From: Pseudomonadota bacterium
GTDB taxonomy: Bacteria; Pseudomonadota; Alphaproteobacteria; Rhizobiales; Xanthobacteraceae
Direction of reading: 5' to 3'
Length of the DNA stretch: 64,000 nt
NCBI GenBank assembly: GCA_023404675.1
Contig: JAEYAW010000030.1
Location: 62,001 to 126,000 of the forward strand
Below the pieces are notes generated by a model that saw only the letters and a list, made by a program, of their open reading frames with translations, was not told where the DNA came from and made no database searches. Each line of letters opens with the position of its first letter. The stretch's first letter is position 1. Below, in pieces: positions 17,393 to 26,698 of this stretch. Position numbers and translations under genes: made by a program.

Positions 17393-18865
17393 TTAATTCC
17401 TTTGGACGACGCACTGCCCGCCGGCGGATTTCAGACTTCCGCACAGCTGGGCCGCCTCCTCGGAGGAACCGAACGGTCCGACCATGGCGCGGTAGTACAC
17501 GCCCTTGTCGCCGAGATCGGCTTTCCGGATCACCGGCGAACGCGACCCGAGAACCGACGGGAACTTGCCCTGCAGGACACGATAGGACGCCTGCGCCTCG
17601 GCTTCCGTGCGCTGCGAGGAGACCTGCACCAGGTAATTGCCGCTCGCCACCTGCTGCGCCGGAGCCGTCGAGGCCGTCCGGACGGAACGCGTATCCGCAG
17701 CGCCCTGCGGCGACAGCGACAGCGGCCCTCCGGAGGAAGCCGCGGGCGCGGTCGGAACGGCCGGAGCCGGAACCGGGCGTGTCGCCGTCGTCGTGACGCG
17801 CGCGCCCTGCGCCTGCGGCGCGGGAACGCCGTTCGGTGTCACATCCGGCTGATCGGGTCGCACGCTGAGGGTACGGACCCGGCGCGGCTCCTCACCCGAG
17901 ATGACCCCGTTGCCCGATGTCGGTGCCGGACGCGTATTCGGGATCGAAGCCGTCGCGCCGGGACTGAACGCCGGCAGCACAGCCTTGGGCCCCGCCCGGG
18001 TCGGGTCCGTGACGTCCACCGGCTGCTCCTCTCGGGACACCATCCGTTCGGTGCCGCTGGCGCTGGCCAGACGATCCTGGATCGGCTTTCCGGACGCTTC
18101 CGCCTGGGTCGGCGGCACGATCTTCGTCGGCCCCGGATCGGCCTTGATGATCGGAGGCTCCCCGCTACGCGGCGAACCGACATAGCTGCGATAGCCGTAG
18201 GCTCCGGCCGTGCCAACCACCGCCAGCGCGAGCACGGCGGCGACGGTCATCATACCCCCCCGGCGCTTGCGCGGCGGTTCGGCGGCGTCCGCGTAGCCGT
18301 CATACTGGCCATACTGGTCGGCGTAGCCATCCTGCGGCTGCGCGGCATAGGGATCGTAATCTGCGGCCGAATCCTGCTGGCCGTACAGCACCTCGTCGTA
18401 GCGCGACGGGTCATACGGATCGGCGCCGGGATCGACGGTCGCTCCCTGATACCCCTGCGGTGCAGCGGCATAGTGCGCGGCATCGTCATAGGCCTGGGCG
18501 CTTTCGCCATAGGCCGGCGGTAGCGGCGGCGCCGGCGGCTGCGGTGCCCGCACGGCGGGCGGCTCGGTCCGGTAGGAACTGTACTGCGACTGGGGAACCG
18601 GCGTCTGCACGGCGGGCGACTGCTGACGCGAGGCGGCCCGCTGCACCCAGGACGGCGCGCCGGCTGGCGGCTGCGGCTCGACGTCCGGCGCGCGGGCGGC
18701 CGGCGGCTGCGCCGGGAAGCCTGCCTCCTTGGCGAAATCGCCGAAGGTATCGGCCTGCCCGATCAGGCGGGCCAGCTCGGCAAGAGGATCATTGTCCGTG
18801 GTCCGCCGCGCACCGGGGGCGGACTCGCGGGACGATTGGGCGGCATTCTGATAGCGATCAGCCAT
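17393..18865 (-). CDS. SPOR-domain membrane protein
   Basis: The 490-residue protein has a long cytosolic Pro/Gln/Tyr-rich region and one transmembrane helix (MMTVAAVLALAVVGTAGAYG, about residues 195-215). A Pro-rich periplasmic linker leads to a C-terminal SPOR domain (NYLVQVSSQRTEAEAQASYR and onward, about 410-490). SPOR domains bind denuded glycan strands at the septum, and proteins of this layout are division-associated. It lies between argS and nagZ in an order conserved in Rhizobiales. The exact role of this protein is not known. Confidence 0.9.
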   Translation of the reverse strand: MADRYQNAAQSSRESAPGARRTTDNDPLAELARLIGQADTFGDFAKEAGFPAQPPAARAPDVEPQPPAGAPSWVQRAASRQQSPAVQTPVPQSQYSSYRTEPPAVRAPQPPAPPLPPAYGESAQAYDDAAHYAAAPQGYQGATVDPGADPYDPSRYDEVLYGQQDSAADYDPYAAQPQDGYADQYGQYDGYADAAEPPRKRRGGMMTVAAVLALAVVGTAGAYGYRSYVGSPRSGEPPIIKADPGPTKIVPPTQAEASGKPIQDRLASASGTERMVSREEQPVDVTDPTRAGPKAVLPAFSPGATASIPNTRPAPTSGNGVISGEEPRRVRTLSVRPDQPDVTPNGVPAPQAQGARVTTTATRPVPAPAVPTAPAASSGGPLSLSPQGAADTRSVRTASTAPAQQVASGNYLVQVSSQRTEAEAQASYRVLQGKFPSVLGSRSPVIRKADLGDKGVYYRAMVGPFGSSEEAAQLCGSLKSAGGQCVVQRN

Positions 18866-18969
18866 GTGGTCTTGCGTCCCCTCGCGAGGCCGAAGCTACC
18901 CACCGAGCCTGCGGCCACCGCTGAAACCCGCCGTCACAAGCCCCCGCGTGACCGGCGTCATGTCCCCGT

Positions 18970-20769
18970 TTATCGCATCTCGTTCGGGGCATGGACGCCA
19001 AGAAGGGCGAGGCCCGATGCCAGGACCGAGACAACGCTCTGGACCAATGCCAGTCGCGCGTCCGTGATCTGTGCATCATTATTGATAATGAAGCGTAAAT
19101 GAGGCAAATCGCGCCCCTGCGTCCAGAGCGCGTGAAATTCGCTGGCAAGATCATACAGATAGAATGCGATCCTGTGCGGCTCATGCGCCTGCGCCGCCGC
19201 ATCGACCGTGCGCGGATAGAGCGCGATGCGACGCATCAGGCTGAGTTCCATCGGATCGGCCAGCCGATCCAGCGGCACCGACCGCAGATAGGCGATCCGG
19301 GCCGCGTCATCCTCCGGCAGATTCGGGAACGTCTCGCGGGCGTTGCGGAAAATCGAGAAGCCGCGGGCATGGCCGTACTGAACGTAGAATACCGGGTTGT
19401 CCCGCGACTGCTCACGCACCTTGGCAAGATCGAAATCCAGCACCGCGTCGTTCTTGCGGAACAGCATCATGAAGCGGACCGCGTCGGCGCCGACTTCATC
19501 TACTACATCACGTAATGTCACGAACTCGCCGGCCCGCTTGGACATTTTGACCGGCTCGCCACCGCGCAACAGACGCACGAGCTGAACGATCTTGACGTCC
19601 AGCGCGCCCTCGCCGCCGGTGACGGCCGCGATCGCCGCCTGCACCCGCTTGATGTAGCCGCCGTGATCGGCCCCCCAGACGTCGACCATGTTGCGGAAGC
19701 CGCGGTCGAACTTGGATTTGTGATAGGCGATGTCCGAGGCGAAGTAGGTGTAGGAACCGTCGGACTTCTTCAGCGGCCGATCCACGTCGTCGCCGAAGGC
19801 GGTGGCGCGGAACAGGGTCTGCTCACGGTCCTCATAGTCCTCGACCGGTGCGCCTTTCGGCGGCGGCAGCCGTCCCTCGTAGACATCGCCCTTGGCGCGC
19901 AGCCCGGCGATGGTCGCGCCGACCTGGTCCTCGCCGGTGGTCAGCGACTTCTCCGAGAAGAAGACATCGTGGCGGATGTTGAGGGCGGCGAGATCGATAC
20001 GGATCTGCGCCATCATCATTTCAATGGCCTTCGCTCGCACCAGCGGCAGCCACTCGGCCTCCGGCATCGCCTTGAGTTTGTCGCCATAATCGGCAGCGAG
20101 CGCCTGCCCCACCGGCTTGAGATAATCACCCGGATAAAGCCCTTCCGGGATATCGCCGATGGCCTCGCCCAGCGCCTCGCGGTAGCGCAGGAACGCCGAG
20201 CGCGCCAGCACATCGACCTGCGCGCCGGCGTCGTTGATGTAATATTCGCGGGTGACGTCGTAGCCGGCGAAGTCGAGCAGGCTCGCCAGCGCGTCGCCGA
20301 ACACCGCGCCCCGGCAATGGCCGACATGCATCGGCCCGGTCGGGTTGGCCGAGACGTATTCGACGTTGATCTTCTCGCCCGCACCAAGGGAACTGCGGCC
20401 GTAATCCGTCCCTGCCGCGAGCACGGCGCGGAGCGCATCCGCCCACGCCGAGGTCACCAGCGTCAGGTTGATAAAGCCCGGCCCGGCGATTTCGACCTTG
20501 TCGACCAGCGGATCGGCGCGCAGGCTCGCCGCGATCTTCTCAGCGAGGTCGCGCGGCTTCGCCTTCGCCTCCTTCGCCAGCACCATCGCCGCATTGGTCG
20601 CCATGTCGCCGTGGGACGCCTCGCGCGGCGGCTCGACGACCACGCGGGACAGATCGATGCCCTCCGGCAGGTGGCCTTCGGCGATCAGCCCCCGGCAGGC
20701 GGCCTGCACACGCGAAAGAACGTCGGCAAAAATGTTGGAGGCGGCCGCAGTCACGGAAAACCCTGTCAA
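18970..20769 (-). CDS. argS: arginyl-tRNA synthetase
   Basis: This class I enzyme charges tRNA-Arg. The 599-residue product has the HIGH-type motif HVGH in NPTGPMHVGHCRGAVFGDAL, an ATP-site KMSKRAGEFVTLRD, and the C-terminal anticodon-binding helical domain ending LLGVHAPNEM. The start MTGFSVTAAASNIF matches family length. The gap to dgt upstream is 23 bases, so they form one unit. Confidence 0.96.
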   Translation of the reverse strand: MTGFSVTAAASNIFADVLSRVQAACRGLIAEGHLPEGIDLSRVVVEPPREASHGDMATNAAMVLAKEAKAKPRDLAEKIAASLRADPLVDKVEIAGPGFINLTLVTSAWADALRAVLAAGTDYGRSSLGAGEKINVEYVSANPTGPMHVGHCRGAVFGDALASLLDFAGYDVTREYYINDAGAQVDVLARSAFLRYREALGEAIGDIPEGLYPGDYLKPVGQALAADYGDKLKAMPEAEWLPLVRAKAIEMMMAQIRIDLAALNIRHDVFFSEKSLTTGEDQVGATIAGLRAKGDVYEGRLPPPKGAPVEDYEDREQTLFRATAFGDDVDRPLKKSDGSYTYFASDIAYHKSKFDRGFRNMVDVWGADHGGYIKRVQAAIAAVTGGEGALDVKIVQLVRLLRGGEPVKMSKRAGEFVTLRDVVDEVGADAVRFMMLFRKNDAVLDFDLAKVREQSRDNPVFYVQYGHARGFSIFRNARETFPNLPEDDAARIAYLRSVPLDRLADPMELSLMRRIALYPRTVDAAAQAHEPHRIAFYLYDLASEFHALWTQGRDLPHLRFIINNDAQITDARLALVQSVVSVLASGLALLGVHAPNEMR

Positions 20770-20792
20770 ATCTGGAATGGAAGCAGAGGGCG

Positions 20793-22001
20793 CTAACGCA
20801 AATCGGGGGTCGAGTCAAAAAGCCGGCGATGCTCGACGATGGCGAAGCGGTCGGTCATTCCGGCGATGAAGTCGCCGATCTTGCGCGACCGGCCCGGCCC
20901 GGCCGGATTGTCGGCCTCGGCCCGCCATTCCGGCGGCAGATCGGCCGGCGAGCGCTCGTAGCGCATGTAGAGGTCATGGACGATGCTCTGGGCATCGCGC
21001 ATGATCCGCATCACCCGGTCGTGGCGGTACATCCGTTCGAACAGGAACGCCTTGATCGCCGCTTCCGCGCGCCCGATGTCCGGCGTAAACGCCACGAAGG
21101 CGCGATCGTGGCGGCGGACTGCTTCCGGCGAACCCGGCCGTGCCAGCACAAGGCGCTCGCAGGTCTCCGTCATGACCGCGCCGATCAGGCGCGAGATCAG
21201 TTCGCGCACCAGCTCCGCACCTCGCAGACCGTCGTCGAGCCCGGGAAAGCGCGCGTCGATCTCCGCGACGATCTCGTCCAGCAACGGCAGCGCGGCCAGT
21301 TCATCGACGCGGAACAGGCCCGCCCGCAGACCATCGTCGATGTCGTGGGCATCGTAAGCGATGTCGTCGGCGATGGCGGCGACCTGCGCCTCAAGCGAGG
21401 CATAGCTCCACAGTTCCAGATCATGGACGCGGGAATAGTCCGTGATCGGCCGCGGCACGCCGCGTTCCCGATCATTGCCGAGCGGCACACCGTCCCGCGT
21501 CAGCAGCGGCCCGTTGTGCTTGACGATGCCCTCGAGCGTTTCCCACGTCAGGTTCAGCCCGTCGAAGGTCGGATAGCGCCGCTCCAGCAGCGTCACGATC
21601 CGCAGCGTCTGGGCGTTGTGGTCGAAGCCGCCATAATCATGCAGGCAGGCGTCCAGCGCCCGCTCCCCGGCATGGCCGAACGGCGGATGTCCGAGGTCAT
21701 GCGCCAGCGCCAGCGTCTCGGTGAGGTCTTCGTCGAGGCCGAGCTGGCGCGCCAGCGCGCGGGCGATCTGCGCCACTTCCAGCGAATGGGTCAGGCGCGT
21801 GCGGAAATGGTCGCCCTCATGGAAGATGAAGACCTGGGTCTTGAACTTCAGACGGCGGAACGCGGTCGAGTGAATCACCCGGTCGCAGTCGCGGCGGAAC
21901 GCGCTGCGGGTCGCGCTCGGCGGCTCGTGATGGCGGCGGCCGCGATTCGCCTCGGGATCGCAGGAACAAGGGGCGCGGGGAGCCGCGCGTCCGACGGACA
22001 C
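20793..22001 (-). CDS. dgt: dGTPase-like HD-domain phosphohydrolase
   Basis: The 402-residue protein belongs to the deoxyguanosinetriphosphate triphosphohydrolase-like group. It has the DRDRIxHSxAFRRLxxKTQVF-type block (here DRVIHSTAFRRLKFKTQVF), the HD metal site in LAHDLGHPPFGHAGE, and the second metal Asp in ADDIAYDAHDIDDG. It probably hydrolyses dNTPs to nucleosides and triphosphate, but the substrate of type 2 dGTPase-like members is uncertain. It is divergent from erpA across 134 bases. Confidence 0.93.
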   Translation of the reverse strand: MSVGRAAPRAPCSCDPEANRGRRHHEPPSATRSAFRRDCDRVIHSTAFRRLKFKTQVFIFHEGDHFRTRLTHSLEVAQIARALARQLGLDEDLTETLALAHDLGHPPFGHAGERALDACLHDYGGFDHNAQTLRIVTLLERRYPTFDGLNLTWETLEGIVKHNGPLLTRDGVPLGNDRERGVPRPITDYSRVHDLELWSYASLEAQVAAIADDIAYDAHDIDDGLRAGLFRVDELAALPLLDEIVAEIDARFPGLDDGLRGAELVRELISRLIGAVMTETCERLVLARPGSPEAVRRHDRAFVAFTPDIGRAEAAIKAFLFERMYRHDRVMRIMRDAQSIVHDLYMRYERSPADLPPEWRAEADNPAGPGRSRKIGDFIAGMTDRFAIVEHRRLFDSTPDLR

Positions 22002-22135
22002 GGTTCAAAATCCTTCAGGGTCAGGAGGATTATATGGGGGCGATGACCGGCATTTGATTCCGAAGACCGGCGCACTTAACTATTGTCTGCGCAAGAATGA
22101 AACCCCGGCCCGGCCGGGTGTCCCGGAGACCAGCC

Positions 22136-22480
22136 ATGACCGACCTCGCCCAGATCAATCCCGTGACCATCAGCCAGCGGGCGGCGCGGCGCATCGGCGA
22201 GATCCTGAAATCCGAAGGCGACGGCGCGATGCTGCGCATCAGCGTCGAGGGCGGCGGCTGCTCCGGCTTCCAGTACAAGTTCGACGTCGAGCGCGAGCGC
22301 GCCGAGGACGATCTGGTGATCGCCCAGCATGGCACGGTCGTGGTGGTCGATCCCGCCTCGGTTCCGTTCCTCGCCGGATCCGAGCTCGATTTCGTGGATG
22401 ACCTGATCGGGGCCTCATTCCGCGTCAACAACCCGAACGCGACCGCCTCGTGCGGCTGCGGCACCAGCTTTTCGATCTGA
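22136..22480 (+). CDS. erpA: iron-sulfur cluster insertion protein ErpA/IscA type
   Basis: A-type carrier that delivers Fe-S clusters to apo-enzymes. The 114-residue product has the three conserved cysteines in GGGCSGFQYKF and, at the C-terminus, CGCGTSFSI. The start at 22136 (MTDLAQINP) is preferred over an upstream in-frame ATG whose 13 extra residues are not family-like. xthA follows 21 bases later. Confidence 0.92.
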   Translation: MTDLAQINPVTISQRAARRIGEILKSEGDGAMLRISVEGGGCSGFQYKFDVERERAEDDLVIAQHGTVVVVDPASVPFLAGSELDFVDDLIGASFRVNNPNATASCGCGTSFSI

Positions 22481-22501
22481 CGGCCCGCTTCCGGTCACGC
22501 C

Positions 22502-23293
22502 GTGCGCATCGCCACCTGGAACGTCAACTCGGTCCGTCAACGGCTCGATCATCTGTTGACCTGGCTGCGCGAATGCAGCCCCGATGTCGCCTGCCTGCAG
22601 GAGATCAAATGCCTCGACGAGGCGTTTCCCCGCGAGCCCATCGAGGCGCTCGGCTACAACGTCGTCACCCACGGGCAGAAGACGTTCAACGGCGTCGCCC
22701 TCCTGTCGCGCCATCCCTTCGACGAGACCACCCCGCGCCTGCCCGGCGACGAGGACGACCTGCATGCCCGCTTCATCGAGGGCGTGGTGTCGCACAAGAG
22801 CGGCACGCTGCGCGTCGCCTGCCTCTATCTGCCGAACGGAAACCCGCCAGATACCGACAAGTATCCTTATAAACTCAGATGGATGTCACGACTGGCTGAC
22901 TATTCACGTCAGCGCCTTCTGGGCGAGGAACCGCTGGTTCTGGCTGGCGACTTCAACGTGATCCCGGGACCGGACGACGTTTACAACCCTGCCGCATGGG
23001 CCGGGGACGCGCTGTTCCTGCCGCCAACCCGCGACAGCTTCCAGTCGCTGCTGAACCTCGGCTTCACCGACGCCATCCGGGCGTCGACCGACGCCCCGGG
23101 GCAATACACGTTCTGGGATTATCAGGCCGGAGCCTGGCAGAAGAACAACGGCATCCGGATCGACCACCTGCTGCTGTCGCCGCAGGCCGCCGACCGCATG
23201 ACCGCGGCCGGAATCGACAGGCACGTACGGAGCTGGGAAAAGCCCTCCGACCACGTGCCGGTGTGGGTGGATCTCGATCTGTCGCGAGACTGA
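22502..23293 (+). CDS. xthA: exodeoxyribonuclease III
   Basis: AP endonuclease/3'-5' exonuclease of base excision repair. The 263-residue protein shows TWNVNSVRQRL, the metal-binding Glu in CLQEIKC, AGDFNVIP, the WDYQAG segment, and the catalytic His in WEKPSDHVPVWVDL. Translation starts at GTG (22502); the first residues MRIATWNVNS are family-typical. It follows erpA closely and converges on the ExoR-like gene. Confidence 0.95.
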   Translation: MRIATWNVNSVRQRLDHLLTWLRECSPDVACLQEIKCLDEAFPREPIEALGYNVVTHGQKTFNGVALLSRHPFDETTPRLPGDEDDLHARFIEGVVSHKSGTLRVACLYLPNGNPPDTDKYPYKLRWMSRLADYSRQRLLGEEPLVLAGDFNVIPGPDDVYNPAAWAGDALFLPPTRDSFQSLLNLGFTDAIRASTDAPGQYTFWDYQAGAWQKNNGIRIDHLLLSPQAADRMTAAGIDRHVRSWEKPSDHVPVWVDLDLSRD

Positions 23294-23352
23294 TCTGCCC
23301 CGGGATCAAGTGCGCGGCCGACCATACAAACCAGCCGCGCGGGACCGCAGGC

Positions 23353-24195
23353 TCAATCGCGACGGCCCTGCACCCAGCGCTCCAGCAGCGTCAGCGCCAT
23401 GGCCCGGTCGTCTTCCGAGGCCTTCGCCATCGCCTTGTTGTAACTGTCGGTGATCCAGGTTTCGTCGGGACCGGCGCTGTCCTTCGCCAGCGTCAGCCAC
23501 ATCAGGCCGCGCGCCGCCTGCCGCTGCAGGTTGTCGCCGTTGAACAGCATCTGCCCGAGCAGCGCCTGCGCCTGATACTGCCCCTTCTGGGCGGCAAGAC
23601 CGAGCCAGCGCGCGCCATAGCGCGCGTCGCGCGGCGCACCGACGCCTTCCAGGTAAAGCCGCGCCAGCCGGTACTGGGCGTCGGCATTGCCGAAATACGA
23701 CGCCGCATAGGCGAACATCTCGCGCGCACGCGTCGGATCGCGGCGCACCTTCGAGTCCGGGATGCCGTCGAGGTAGTAGCGGCCAAGCGCGACGAAGGCG
23801 TTGGCGACGATGCCGGACTGCGGCGCGTTGGGGCTGTCCTCGGCGTGGGTGTTGGCGATCCGGCTGAAATATTCGAACGCGCGCAGATCGTCCTGCGCCA
23901 CGCCGTCGCCGCTGGCATACATCCGGCCCAGCTTCCACTGGGCCACCGGATGGCCGCCTTCGGCGGCATACTGCAACGCCGACAGCGAATTCGGAGCCGG
24001 CAAGGCCGCAGGCGCCGTCGGCACGGCCTTCTTGAGAGCTGCAGCAGCCCCCGAGGCGGCGCCGGGCTGCGCCGTGACGACAGGAATCGTCGCATCATGA
24101 TTCTGCGACGGTCCGTCGAACGCCAGAACCGGGGCACCCGCGAGCACAATCCCCGCCGTGAGCACCACTCCAACAATACGCGCAGATGTCACCAT
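23353..24195 (-). CDS. exoR: periplasmic Sel1-repeat protein, ExoR-like
   Basis: The 280-residue precursor starts with a signal peptide ending near GAPVLAFDG. Several Sel1-type helical repeats follow (ALQYAAEGGHPVAQWKLGRMY, AYAASYFGNADAQYRLARLY, GLAAQKGQYQAQALLGQML). Size, secretion and repeats match ExoR of Sinorhizobium, the periplasmic repressor of the ExoS-ChvI two-component system controlling exopolysaccharide and motility. No chvI/exoS genes are in the window, so the regulatory role is inferred from family. The start at 24195 is chosen because only then is the signal peptide N-terminal. Confidence 0.75.
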   Translation of the reverse strand: MVTSARIVGVVLTAGIVLAGAPVLAFDGPSQNHDATIPVVTAQPGAASGAAAALKKAVPTAPAALPAPNSLSALQYAAEGGHPVAQWKLGRMYASGDGVAQDDLRAFEYFSRIANTHAEDSPNAPQSGIVANAFVALGRYYLDGIPDSKVRRDPTRAREMFAYAASYFGNADAQYRLARLYLEGVGAPRDARYGARWLGLAAQKGQYQAQALLGQMLFNGDNLQRQAARGLMWLTLAKDSAGPDETWITDSYNKAMAKASEDDRAMALTLLERWVQGRRD

Positions 24196-24919
24196 AGCAC
24201 TGTTTCTCACGCGTCCCGTGCGGGGCCGGTCGCCGCGCCTTCCGCCGATCCTCCGACCTTGCGATCGCGCATCCGCAGGGCGCCGATCGGATCGTGAGCC
24301 TCCCCTGCCGTTGTCCGTCCACCTTCCCATGCGGCAAGCACAGCGCCGGAAAGGTTCATGTCCACGGGAGCCGCAATCCCGCGCGCGGCAGCCCCATCGT
24401 TGAAGACGGAAACGCGCCGAACGGAGTGACTGCACAGCCGTGTCATGAGAAACGTGACATTCTGAACATCATGTAGGTCTTTGGCCACATCGCGGCTGCG
24501 CGGGTTCAAATCCACGATACATGGTGTCTTTTTGAAGATCGGAATGCCACCAATTGCGACGAATGCCCCCCGCCCCTTCCGCGCCCCGGCGCGTTCGGTC
24601 GTGGGGCCGGGTCGCCGGCTGTTCGCGTGCGTCGCGTGGTCCATCGTCCCATCCGTCCTGCTCGCGCATCGTCGTGCCAATGCATGACGGCGAGCACCGC
24701 ATAGGTTCGATCATTTCACGAAGGCGTGTGGCCAAATAGGGGCGCGGACACAGGCGGACAGGTTCTGTTTTGAAATGTTCAAGCACTATTGCAACCGGGC
24801 AACAGTTGTTGCCACCCGGCCACCATCGAAACATCGGGATTCAGCCGTCTTCCCCGTCTGGCGAAGTTATCCGGATGCCGGTCTCTCCGCGCGGAGTGGC
24901 TCGGGCGAGCGCGACGCCG
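24196..24919. other. 724-bp stretch without a confident gene
   Basis: No frame has clear family features. A leftward frame at 24207-24446 (79 codons from MTRLCSHSVRRVSVFNDG) ends 12 bases before the ExoR-like start and could be a small coupled gene, but it has no ribosome-binding site and I do not call it. An interrupted inverted repeat at 24795-24819 (CCGGG-CAAC-AGTT-GTTG-CCA-CCCGG) lies about 100 bases past the lpdA stop and may terminate or regulate that operon. Confidence 0.4.
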
Positions 24920-26341
24920 TCAGATGTTGAGCACCCGGCCATAGGCGTCGAGCACCGCTTCCTTCATCATCTCCGACAGCGTCGGATGCGGGAAGACGGT
25001 GTGCATCAGTTCTTCCTCGGTGGTTTCGAGGTTCATCGCCACCACGTAGCCCTGGATCAGTTCGGTGACTTCCGCGCCGATCATATGCGCGCCGAGCAAC
25101 TGGCCGGTCTTCTTGTCGAAGATCACCTTCACCAGCCCCTGATCCTCGCCGAGCGCGATGGCCTTGCCGTTGCCGACGAACGGGAAGCGGCCAACGCGGA
25201 TCTCCCGGCCGCCTTCCTTCGCCTTGGCCTCGGTCAGGCCGACGGAGGCGATCTGCGGATTGCAATAAGTGCAGCCGGGAATCTTGAGCTTGTCCATCGG
25301 ATGCGGATGCTGGCCCGCGATCGCCTCGACGCAGATCACGCCCTCATGCTCGGCCTTGTGCGCCAGCATCGGGGGACCGGCGACGTCGCCGATGGCATAG
25401 ATGCCCGGGACGTTGGAGCGGCCCACGCCGTCGATCACGATGCAGCCGCGCTCGGTCTTCACGCCGAGTTTGTCCAGACCGAGATTTTCGATATTGCCGA
25501 CGACGCCAACGGCCGAGATCACACGCTCGAACTCGGCCGTCTCGGGCTTGCCCTTGCCGTCGTCGAGGGTCGCGACGACGCTGTCGCTTTTTTTCTCGAG
25601 CTTGGCGACCTTGGTGTTCGTCAGGATGCGGATGCCCTGCTTCTCGAACCGCTTGCGCGCCAGCGTCGCGATCTCTGCGTCCTCGACCGGGAGAATTTGC
25701 GGCAGCACCTCAACCACCGTGACCTCGGTGCCCATGGTGCGGAAGAACGAAGCGAACTCGATGCCGATCGCGCCCGAACCGACCACCAGCAGGGACTTCG
25801 GAATCTTCGGCGGCACCATCGCCTCGAAATAGGTCCACACCAGCTTCTTGTCGGGCTCAAGGCCCGGCAGCACGCGCGGCCGCGCGCCGGTGGCGACGAT
25901 GATATGCTTGGCCTGATACGTCCCCGCGCCCAGCGCCCCCTTGGGCGCTTCGGCCTCGGACGCCTTCACCGTGATCTTGCCCGGCGCGTCGATGGACGCC
26001 TGCCCCCAGATCACGCTGACCTTGTTCTTCTTCATCAGGAAGCCGACGCCGTCGTTCAGGCGCTTCGAGACGCCGCGCGAGCGCTTCACCACTGCCTCCG
26101 CGTCGAACGACACGTTGTCCGCCGACAGGCCGTAGTCCTTGGCGTGCTGCATGTAATGATAGATCTCGGCCGAGCGCAGCAGCGCCTTGGTCGGGATACA
26201 GCCCCAGTTCAGACAGATGCCGCCGAGATAGGACTTTTCGACGATGGCGGTCTTCAGGCCGAGTTGCGCCGCGCGGATCGCCGCGACATAGCCGCCCGGC
26301 CCCGAGCCGATGATGATGAGGTCGAAGGAGGTGTCAGCCAT
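24920..26341 (-). CDS. lpdA: dihydrolipoyl dehydrogenase (E3)
   Basis: E3 reoxidises the dihydrolipoyl groups of pyruvate dehydrogenase, passing electrons through FAD to NAD+. The 473-residue product has the FAD motif IIGSGPGGYVAA, the redox disulfide GGICLNWGCIPTKAL (Cys43, Cys48), the NAD motif VVGSGAIGIEFASFF, and the C-terminal His-Glu pair in HPHPTLSEMM. It is the last gene of the pdh locus, after a small secreted protein gene. Confidence 0.96.
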   Translation of the reverse strand: MADTSFDLIIIGSGPGGYVAAIRAAQLGLKTAIVEKSYLGGICLNWGCIPTKALLRSAEIYHYMQHAKDYGLSADNVSFDAEAVVKRSRGVSKRLNDGVGFLMKKNKVSVIWGQASIDAPGKITVKASEAEAPKGALGAGTYQAKHIIVATGARPRVLPGLEPDKKLVWTYFEAMVPPKIPKSLLVVGSGAIGIEFASFFRTMGTEVTVVEVLPQILPVEDAEIATLARKRFEKQGIRILTNTKVAKLEKKSDSVVATLDDGKGKPETAEFERVISAVGVVGNIENLGLDKLGVKTERGCIVIDGVGRSNVPGIYAIGDVAGPPMLAHKAEHEGVICVEAIAGQHPHPMDKLKIPGCTYCNPQIASVGLTEAKAKEGGREIRVGRFPFVGNGKAIALGEDQGLVKVIFDKKTGQLLGAHMIGAEVTELIQGYVVAMNLETTEEELMHTVFPHPTLSEMMKEAVLDAYGRVLNI

Positions 26342-26365
26342 CGCGGGTACCTGTCAGTCTTCAAT

Positions 26366-26698
26366 TCAATTGCAGCGCTTCGGACCGAGATCGACGCGCA
26401 CGATCCGCGACGGTCCGACGATCGGCTTGCCATCGGGGCTCTTCGGCGCTTCGCGCATCACACGGGCCGTGAGTTCGCACTTGCCGCCGGTCACGAGATA
26501 TTCGCCGCTGCTGGTCCGCTCAATACGATCGACCACGCCAAGCTGCGAAGCAATCTCACTCTGGCCAGCCACCGCCGCGAAATCGCTCAAGACCACATAT
26601 TGCGGCGGCAGTTCGGCGCGCGCAGGCGAGGACAGCGCGGCAACCGCCGCGCAGGCGGATACGGCGATGATGGCACCGCGCGCATGCCGGGCGTTCAT
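26366..26698 (-). CDS. small secreted protein within the pdh operon, function unknown
   Basis: The 110-residue product begins with a signal peptide (basic start, hydrophobic core, cleavage likely after SSPARA). The mature part of about 80 residues has two Cys (GGKCELTA and the penultimate PKRCN) that could form a disulfide. I recognise no family. The ATG at 26698 shares a base with the aceF stop (TGATG), so its translation is coupled to the E2 subunit; lpdA follows 24 bases later. An exported protein in a cytosolic enzyme operon is odd, and a link to pyruvate metabolism is unproven. Confidence 0.75.
   Translation of the reverse strand: MNARHARGAIIAVSACAAVAALSSPARAELPPQYVVLSDFAAVAGQSEIASQLGVVDRIERTSSGEYLVTGGKCELTARVMREAPKSPDGKPIVGPSRIVRVDLGPKRCN

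Noticed and set aside
24481..24530. GGGTTCAAATCC resembling a tRNA T-arm
   Set aside because: The bases around it do not form a T-stem (only two pairs) and no anticodon or acceptor stem can be drawn, so it is not a tRNA.
24795..24819. Inverted repeat as an lpdA terminator
   Set aside because: The stem has a 3-base bulge and lacks a T-run on the minus strand; kept only as a note, not called.
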